This document shows positions 54,807 through 59,847 of a DNA stretch of 59,847 bases, one piece after another. The first letter of the stretch is position 1. Each line of letters opens with the position of its first letter. Origin of the DNA: Pseudomonas helleri (GTDB lineage Bacteria; Pseudomonadota; Gammaproteobacteria; Pseudomonadales; Pseudomonadaceae); NCBI RefSeq assembly GCF_009600315.1, contig NZ_WIWC01000029.1:1-59847 (forward strand), read 5' to 3'. The notes under the pieces are model-generated. The model saw nothing but the letters and a program-made list of their open reading frames with translations, was not told where the DNA came from and made no database searches. Both the position numbers and the translations under genes were made by a program.

Positions 54807-55769
54807 TTAAATCGTGTTGACCGCCAGGGACTGACCCTGGCTGTGGTCTGCTGCTTTAATCCGGTCAACTACCCGGGATGCCAGGTCATCGGGCCGAAAC
54901 TTGGCCAAAAAGTCATCAGCACCGACTTTCTTGACCATCGCCTGATTGAAAACCCCGGACAAAGAAGTATGCAGAATGATGTGCAATTTTTGCATGCGTG
55001 GATCGTTGCGAATCTCGGCTGTCAGGGTATAACCGTCCATTTCTGGCATCTCGATATCCGAGATCATCATCAGAAACTCCTCGGCCGGGTCTTTGCCCTC
55101 CTCGACCATCTGGCGCAGATAGTTGAGCGCCTGACGGCCGTCGTTCAGCGATACCACCTCGACCCCGACCGTTTGCAGGCAACGGGCAACCTGCTTGCGC
55201 GCCACCGATGAATCGTCAACGGTCAGCACCCGTAACGACAATGCCCGGGCCTGCGTGTCGACATCCACCACCCCGTGAGAAATGGTCTCGGGGGTAGGCG
55301 ACACTTCAGCCAGCACTTTTTCCACATCAATGATTTCGACCAATTGGTCGTCCATGCGGGTGACAGCCGTCAAGTAATGGTCACGGCCTGCGCCCTGGGG
55401 TGGCGGATGAATGTCTTCCCAATTCATATTGACGATGCGTTCGACCGAGCGAACCAGAAAGCCCTGAGTCTTGGTGTTGTACTCCGTGATGATGACAAAC
55501 GGATTGTCCCGTTCTTTCAGTGGACCCGAGCCCGTGGCCATAGCCAGATCAAGAATCGGAATCGTCGCACCACGAATGCTCGCCACGCCGCACACCACCG
55601 GATTGGATCGAGGCATCATCGTCAGTTTGGGGCATTGCAGCACCTCCCTGACCTTGAACACATTGATCCCGTAAAGCTGCGGCCCGTCCAGACGAAACAG
55701 CAGCAGCTCCAGACGGTTCTGCCCCACCAATTGAGTGCGCTGGTTAACCGCATCCATCACCCCAGCCAT
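54807..55769 (-). CDS. cheV: Chemotaxis protein CheV
   Basis: A CheW-receiver hybrid that couples chemoreceptors to CheA and is tuned by phosphorylation. In the 320-residue protein, residues 1-170 are CheW-like (LLLFRLDGPQLYGINVFKVR, VVCGVASIRGATIPI). The receiver domain follows with the phospho-acceptor Asp in MMISDIEMPEMDGYTL (about residue 237). ATG 55769 has AGGAG. Upstream partner of cheR and divergent from flgA. Confidence 0.95.
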   Translation of the reverse strand: MAGVMDAVNQRTQLVGQNRLELLLFRLDGPQLYGINVFKVREVLQCPKLTMMPRSNPVVCGVASIRGATIPILDLAMATGSGPLKERDNPFVIITEYNTKTQGFLVRSVERIVNMNWEDIHPPPQGAGRDHYLTAVTRMDDQLVEIIDVEKVLAEVSPTPETISHGVVDVDTQARALSLRVLTVDDSSVARKQVARCLQTVGVEVVSLNDGRQALNYLRQMVEEGKDPAEEFLMMISDIEMPEMDGYTLTAEIRNDPRMQKLHIILHTSLSGVFNQAMVKKVGADDFLAKFRPDDLASRVVDRIKAADHSQGQSLAVNTI

Positions 55770-55818
55770 ACTCAGCTCCTTTTAAAACTTTAAGTTACGA
55801 CACGCGCCGCCCGGTAAT

Positions 55819-55834
55819 CGGCACGGGCTTTGCT
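55819..55834 (+). promoter_or_regulatory. Sigma54-like promoter very close to the flgA start
   Basis: CGGCACG-GGCT-TTGCT matches the sigma54 consensus at all but one position. The predicted start of transcription (about 55844-55846) falls on the annotated flgA ATG at 55846, so either the message is leaderless or translation starts further in. Confidence 0.75.
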
Positions 55835-55845
55835 ATTTATCTTTC

Positions 55846-56616
55846 ATGAACACCAAAACGACAAATTCCTGCCGCGAGTCCAACCCCTTCAGCCTGCGCC
55901 GTCGCTGCCTGAGTCTGTTGGCAATGGCGTGCCTGCTTAGCTTAGGCAAATATTCCTACGCAGATGCCTTTACATCTCCTACGCAACTTATCGGCGTCAC
56001 TCAGGGCTTTCTTGAGTTCAGCGTCGAAGACTACCTTGCCACTGGTCAGATAGATGGGCGTTATGAGATTCAAGTGAACAATCTCGACCCCCGCTTGCGT
56101 CTGGCCGAGTGCGACAGAGAATTGACAGCCACCCTTGAAAGCCCGGCCCAGCCCATGGGCCGAGTGATCGTGCGGGTGCGCTGCGAAGGTGCCTCGCCCT
56201 GGACCATCTTTGTCCCCGCTCAGGTGCGGCTTTTCCGCGACGTAGTGACCGTCACCCACCCCCTCAAACGCGGCATGGTGGTGGACTACGCCGATGTCAC
56301 CCTGCGCGAACGTGACGTCAGCCAAATCAATCAAGGCTATATCACCGCAACCGAACTGGCTGTGGGGCAAAAACTGCTGCGGCCCGTAGTGACCGATCAA
56401 GTGTTGACCCTGACGCATCTGCAGCAAAACGCCGCCGTTCGAAAAGGCGACCACGTGGTTATCAGTGCTCGCAGCGGTACATTAAGCGTCAAGATGCCCG
56501 GCGAGGCGCTGTCGGACGGCGGTCTCAGCGAGCAGATACGCGTCAGAAACCTGAACTCCAAACGCGTGATCAAGGCGCGGATCACCGGGCCCGGTCAAGT
56601 CGAGGTGGCACTGTAA
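55846..56616 (+). CDS. flgA: Flagellar P-ring assembly chaperone FlgA
   Basis: A 256-residue periplasmic chaperone for P-ring formation. The N-terminus has a Arg-rich stretch (LRRRCLSLLAMACLLSLGKY), then a signal-peptide end near SYADA, and the mature domain with an SAF-type C-terminal half (LKRGMVVDYADVTLRERDVS, GDHVVISARSGTLSVKMPGE, ITGPGQVEVAL). Translation from ATG 55846 adds 16 polar residues before the hydrophobic core. The nearby sigma54-like site suggests the true start might lie downstream, for example near CTG 55894. Divergent from cheV. Confidence 0.9.
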   Translation: MNTKTTNSCRESNPFSLRRRCLSLLAMACLLSLGKYSYADAFTSPTQLIGVTQGFLEFSVEDYLATGQIDGRYEIQVNNLDPRLRLAECDRELTATLESPAQPMGRVIVRVRCEGASPWTIFVPAQVRLFRDVVTVTHPLKRGMVVDYADVTLRERDVSQINQGYITATELAVGQKLLRPVVTDQVLTLTHLQQNAAVRKGDHVVISARSGTLSVKMPGEALSDGGLSEQIRVRNLNSKRVIKARITGPGQVEVAL

Positions 56617-56705
56617 GCTTTTCTGGCATCAGTCTCGTGACTTTCCTACACTGTCACCTGACCCAGATCAGTACCCGCTTACTCAGACCTATGATTAATC
56701 GAGCC

Positions 56706-56732
56706 TAAAGTTTTTCCGGGTATGGCCGAAAA
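56706..56732 (+). promoter_or_regulatory. Sigma28 (FliA) promoter of flgMN
   Basis: TAAAGTTT-N11-GCCGAAAA, one mismatch from the enterobacterial sigma28 consensus TAAAGTTT-N11-GCCGATAA. It lies 37 bp before the flgM ATG. FlgM restrains sigma28 itself, so this closes the usual feedback loop. Confidence 0.9.
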
Positions 56733-56768
56733 CATGGCAAGCGTCCAAATACCCAGAGGTTTTTCGTT

Positions 56769-57092
56769 ATGGTTATCGACTTCAGTCGTCTTAACAGCGC
56801 GCCGCCAGTGACCGGCAGTACGCGCAGCAACGCCAATCAGGAAGCAGGCAGCGCCACGCAAGCGGCCCCCGCACAAAGCCCTGAACCCACCACCAGTGCC
56901 CCAAGCGGTGAGTCGGTAAGCTTGAGCCCGCAGGCTCAGCAGTTACAAAAAATCAGCGATTCATTGCGCGATCAACCGGTGGTTAACAGCCAACGAGTCG
57001 CCGACCTCAAACAAGCCATTGCCGATGGCAGTTATAAAGTCGACAGCAGCCGGGTCGCCAGCAAACTGCTAGACATCGAAGCCCAGCACTAG
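56769..57092 (+). CDS. flgM: Anti-sigma28 factor FlgM
   Basis: A 107-residue negative regulator that binds FliA and is exported through the completed hook-basal body. The N-terminal [16 protein letters not shown] is Pro/Ser-rich and unstructured. The C-terminal sigma-binding helices are [20 protein letters not shown] and [20 protein letters not shown], with SKLLDIE at the end. It has a sigma28 promoter upstream and is followed by flgN after 50 bp. Confidence 0.95.
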   Translation: MVIDFSRLNSAPPVTGSTRSNANQEAGSATQAAPAQSPEPTTSAPSGESVSLSPQAQQLQKISDSLRDQPVVNSQRVADLKQAIADGSYKVDSSRVASKLLDIEAQH

Positions 57093-57142
57093 CCCTCAGG
57101 GCGGGTGCCAGGCTTTTGGACGCTTAACTCCCAGAGCCCGCC

Positions 57143-57610
57143 ATGCACGACGAAAATTTGCTGCAACTGATCAATGACGACCTGGCACCCGCCGAGCAAC
57201 TGCTCGGCTTGTTGCAGGAAGAGTCCATCGCCCTCAAAGGGCGCGACATGGTGCACCTGGAATACATTCTGGCGCGCAAACATTCGTTGATCATTCTGCT
57301 CGATCAACATGGCCGCAAACGCAGTGAGATTTTGGCCAGCCTGGGTCTGAGCACCAATCGCAAGGGGCTTGAAGGCCTCGCCAGCCATTCAAGCGTGGGT
57401 GAGCAGTTGCTCAGTCAAAGCGATGCCCTGAACCAGTTGCTTGCTCAGTGCCACGCCGCCAACCAGCTCAATGGCCAATCGATTCAGACGCAACAGGCGA
57501 TTACGGCCAATCAATTGCGCATCCTGCATGGCGGCGAAGTTCCCTCTTTGTACACCGCACGCGGCACCACATCGATGCTGAACAAGCCCCGCGCTTACAG
57601 CCAGGTGTGA
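57143..57610 (+). CDS. flgN: Flagellar export chaperone FlgN
   Basis: A 155-residue chaperone for the hook-filament junction proteins FlgK and FlgL. It is mostly helical, with the family pattern DENLLQLINDDLAPAEQLLG and EEESIALKGRDMVHLEYILA-type N-terminal helix, then a linker and a variable C-terminus (ILHGGEVPSLYTARGTTS). It follows flgM and precedes flgZ, 94 bp away. Confidence 0.92.
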   Translation: MHDENLLQLINDDLAPAEQLLGLLQEESIALKGRDMVHLEYILARKHSLIILLDQHGRKRSEILASLGLSTNRKGLEGLASHSSVGEQLLSQSDALNQLLAQCHAANQLNGQSIQTQQAITANQLRILHGGEVPSLYTARGTTSMLNKPRAYSQV

Positions 57611-57704
57611 ACCCGAGTCGTCACGCAGCCTAGCGAGACGCGCAACATGATGGCAAAATGCCGCACTCTTGTGTTGCTGTACTTTGCCTGGAGACCGATG
57701 AACC

Positions 57705-58445
57705 GTGTTCGATGCCCAAGATGCTCCGCAGCCGCCCAAGGTGCTGACCACCCCGTTGGAAATTGCCTCCAACCTGCGGTTGCTACAAGAGAGCCATGAC
57801 CCGCTGATCATCACATTCCAGGACCGCACCCAGCGTTTCCAGAGCTATGTGGTGGATGTAAACCGTGAGAACAACAGCCTCACGCTGGACGAAATGATCC
57901 CGCGAGACGGTGAGCGTTTTCTTGAAGCGGGTATCCCTTTTCGGGTCGAAGGCTTCCATGACGGCGTACGAATTGCCTGGGAATGCGCCACCGCACTGAC
58001 TATTGATGACATCAGCGGTCATCGCTGCTATCGCGGCGCCCTGCCTGGCGAAGTGGTCTATCACCAGCGCCGAAATGCCTTTCGCGCGGCGTTGAGGCTG
58101 GCCAATCTGGTCAATGTCGAAGTGGCGGGCGACAAGCTTAAAACCCCGATCAAAGGCAAATTGCTGGACGTCTCCGCCACAGGCTGCAAGCTGCGCTTTG
58201 AGGGTGATATCAGCCAAAGTATGCAATTGGGTCAGGTGTATGAACGTTTTAATGCTGCCCTGCCCTTTGGCGCCATGTCGACACCGGTCGAGATGCGTTA
58301 CCTGCATTTTGAAGAGCGATTGAACATCACCTTTGCCGGCATGCGCTTTCACAATATCAGCGGTGCCGTGCAGCGCCAGGTCGAACGTTTTGTCTATCAA
58401 CTGCAGCGTGAAGCTCGGCAGTTCGATAAAGACGACGATTATTGA
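57705..58445 (+). CDS. flgZ: PilZ-domain flagellar brake protein FlgZ (YcgR-like)
   Basis: A 246-residue c-di-GMP effector that slows flagellar motility. The N-terminal YcgR-type domain (about residues 1-115) has [20 protein letters not shown]. The PilZ domain follows with the RxxxR motif in [12 protein letters not shown] and the DxSxxG motif in [13 protein letters not shown] (about residue 151). The start is GTG with GGAG upstream. It follows flgMN as in other fluorescens-group genomes, where the gene is called flgZ. A terminator comes after it. Confidence 0.95.
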   Translation: MFDAQDAPQPPKVLTTPLEIASNLRLLQESHDPLIITFQDRTQRFQSYVVDVNRENNSLTLDEMIPRDGERFLEAGIPFRVEGFHDGVRIAWECATALTIDDISGHRCYRGALPGEVVYHQRRNAFRAALRLANLVNVEVAGDKLKTPIKGKLLDVSATGCKLRFEGDISQSMQLGQVYERFNAALPFGAMSTPVEMRYLHFEERLNITFAGMRFHNISGAVQRQVERFVYQLQREARQFDKDDDY

Positions 58446-58469
58446 CTGCCCGCCACCTGCATCGCCCAG

Positions 58470-58494
58470 AGGCCACTTTAATGTGGCCTTTTTT
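58470..58494 (+). terminator. Terminator after flgZ
   Basis: AGGCCAC-TTTAAT-GTGGCCTTTTTT: a 7-bp stem followed by a T run, 24 nt past the flgZ stop, ending the flgMN-flgZ unit. Confidence 0.9.
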
Positions 58495-58701
58495 ATGCCC
58501 TGAATGCGCTTCAGCCTTTTTCATGTAAGAGACTGCCGACATCAACCAGTAAGCCGTCTCACTCAAAACACGCTTTAAACCCCCATCAGCTTTAGACCCG
58601 TCTTACAGCCATTCTCAGTATCGCCTTGCACACTTGCGCCACCGAAAAAGCCCTGATTGGTGATTGACCTCAGGTGCTCTCCAGCGCAAGGAAATAGGCC
58701 A

Positions 58702-59847
58702 ATGACTGACAGCATCCAGCCCGACGTACCGACCCTCCTGTTGCAACTCAGAGACTGCCTGGCCGATTACCGACTGCAAACTTCGAAATGGTACGGCGGC
58801 ATGCTTGCCGCTGAACAAAAATTCAGTGCGGGCGACAGTGCCATCACCCGCTCAATCGAAACCAAGGCAGCGGTCACTCGTTACGCCCTATGCAAGAAAG
58901 ACGGCACGCTGACCCTGATTCACGCCTTTGAATCCGCGCACTTCGTGCCGATTGGCAACACCCCTGTGCGTCTGACGCCAATAAGCTCCAGCCGACCGAA
59001 TTCAAAAATAGTGCGAGAGGACTATTTTGGTCATATCAGTAAGGTTGAGACCTACGGCGAAGACATCAACACCTTCATCGACGACAGCGGCATAAAGCTG
59101 CTCGAAGGCTGCAAACCCGATCAGCGCTACCGCGTCACCTTCTACCCAAAGACCACACCGCAACAAATCGACGCCTACTTCGACTCCTATCAAGGACTGC
59201 TTAACGAACTCGGCGACTGGCTCTCGCAGCAATGGAACAGCGAATTCCAGCCGCTCTGGCACGCCTATGACAACGCCAGTAACGCAGAGCAACTGCTGCT
59301 GCACGCACAGAGCGCCCTCAAGGGGTTTGGCGACACGCTGATCGGACTTTGGGACAGCCTGATCTCAGTGTTCAAACTCATCACTCACCCGAAAGAAAAC
59401 TTCGAAAAACTGAGCAAGCTTCTCTCCCAACAACAACTGGCCGACCTCATAAACGCCTCCGCCCAATCGCTGCAAACCCTCTATTTAATCGCCAGCGACG
59501 AACCGCTGCTGTGGGCGTATTTCTCCACCTTCCAAGCTTGGCTGCAATTACTGCCGCCACTCCTGTGCACTGAACTGGTCGCGCGTCTGGGCAGCGAAGT
59601 GCTGATTGACATCCTGATTGGTGTGATCCTGACCGGCGGGCTGGGGTTGGCGGTGAAATACACCGCCAAGGCCGTTGAAAAAATCACCGTCACCGCCAAA
59701 GCCACCCACCTGCTGGACAGCTTTATCGACCTGCTGCTGCGCACCAGCAAAGCCCGCTCAACCCAACATACACAAATAAGCAAACCCATCCTGTTGCACG
59801 CCGACGCGCCGCTGAACACCGGCACAAAAGGCAAGGTCGACCTCACC
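58702..59847 (+). CDS. Putative polymorphic/T6SS-type toxin, N-terminal part (truncated by window edge)
   Basis: An ATG at 58702, with AAGGAAAT upstream, opens a frame of 382 codons with no stop before the window ends. The N-terminal 130 residues contain LRDCLADYRLQTSKWYGGML and ESAHFVPIGNTPVRLTP. A helical part with many Leu and Trp follows (LLNELGDWLSQQWNSEFQPL). A Gly-rich hydrophobic helix lies near residues 300-320 (LIGVILTGGLGLAVKY). The plan resembles the DUF6861 / Tre1-like N-terminal region of Pseudomonas toxins, whose C-terminal effector domain would lie outside. This assignment is from memory and tentative. The gene is downstream of the flgZ terminator and is its own unit. Confidence 0.6.
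   Translation, partial: MTDSIQPDVPTLLLQLRDCLADYRLQTSKWYGGMLAAEQKFSAGDSAITRSIETKAAVTRYALCKKDGTLTLIHAFESAHFVPIGNTPVRLTPISSSRPNSKIVREDYFGHISKVETYGEDINTFIDDSGIKLLEGCKPDQRYRVTFYPKTTPQQIDAYFDSYQGLLNELGDWLSQQWNSEFQPLWHAYDNASNAEQLLLHAQSALKGFGDTLIGLWDSLISVFKLITHPKENFEKLSKLLSQQQLADLINASAQSLQTLYLIASDEPLLWAYFSTFQAWLQLLPPLLCTELVARLGSEVLIDILIGVILTGGLGLAVKYTAKAVEKITVTAKATHLLDSFIDLLLRTSKARSTQHTQISKPILLHADAPLNTGTKGKVDLT

Noticed and set aside
55785..55792. AAACTTTA as the -35 of a sigma28 promoter for cheV
   Set aside because: No GCCGATAA-like -10 lies at the required distance; the position would fall at the cheV start codon.

Overview
The window looks like chromosomal DNA of a Pseudomonas of the fluorescens/fragi type. 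The evidence is the Pseudomonas H-NS-family silencer MvaT, the oversized NrdA with two ATP-cone regions, the flgBCDE / cheV-cheR / flgA / flgMN-flgZ flagellar arrangement, sigma54 and sigma28 flagellar promoters, REP-type palindromes, and a gene order (mscS-yajQ-panE-sensor kinase-PduO-Nudix/ThiE-argJ-secA, then pykA-enoyl-CoA hydratase-ferredoxin reductase-fumarase) that I recall from the P. aeruginosa PA4394-PA4403 and PA4329-PA4333 neighbourhoods. No rRNA, tRNA, insertion sequence, prophage or CRISPR array was seen.

Layout. 0-13 kb is housekeeping: mechanosensitive channel, YajQ, PanE, a PAS-type sensor kinase followed 2 nt later by a cobalamin adenosyltransferase, a leftward secA / argJ / Nudix-ThiE block, DciA and a HerA-like ATPase. 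13-21 kb carries a dCache chemoreceptor, an overlapping glycosyltransferase/deacetylase pair, purU, mvaT, sbcB, a PilZ protein and a small lipoprotein. 21-28 kb is central metabolism: pykA, a crotonase, a 2Fe-2S reductase, class I fumarase and a YiaY-type alcohol dehydrogenase. 28-33.4 kb is accessory: a SIR2-like DUF4917 protein and an iron-responsive cell-surface signalling set (FecI-like sigma, FecR-like anti-sigma, STN-type TonB receptor, possibly for haem). 33.5-40.3 kb holds a DJ-1/PfpI protein, a methyltransferase, a lemA-TPM-TPM cluster and an exported GH3 beta-glucosidase.

40.3-43.9 kb is nrdA with an unusually long upstream region: a DnaA box, two NrdR-type boxes 31 bp apart, and then a leader of about 265 nt rich in stem-loops. 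nrdB does not follow nrdA. Instead 44-50.6 kb holds a hydrolase, a LysR regulator diverging from a tightly overlapping operon of three different RraA-family proteins plus a PLP aminotransferase, and a cytosine deaminase. The operon looks like an uncharacterised catabolic module: transamination to a 2-oxo acid, then retro-aldol cleavage or decarboxylation.

50.7-58.5 kb is a flagellar block: flgBCDE leftward from a consensus sigma54 promoter, cheV-cheR leftward, flgA rightward from a sigma54-like site almost on its start codon, then flgM-flgN-flgZ from a near-perfect sigma28 promoter. The last 1.1 kb is the open 5' part of a large gene that runs off the window and resembles the N-terminal part of a polymorphic or type VI-type toxin.

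The most promising items are the nrdA leader, the RraA x3-aminotransferase operon in the place where nrdB is expected, the truncated putative toxin and the SIR2-like DUF4917 protein.
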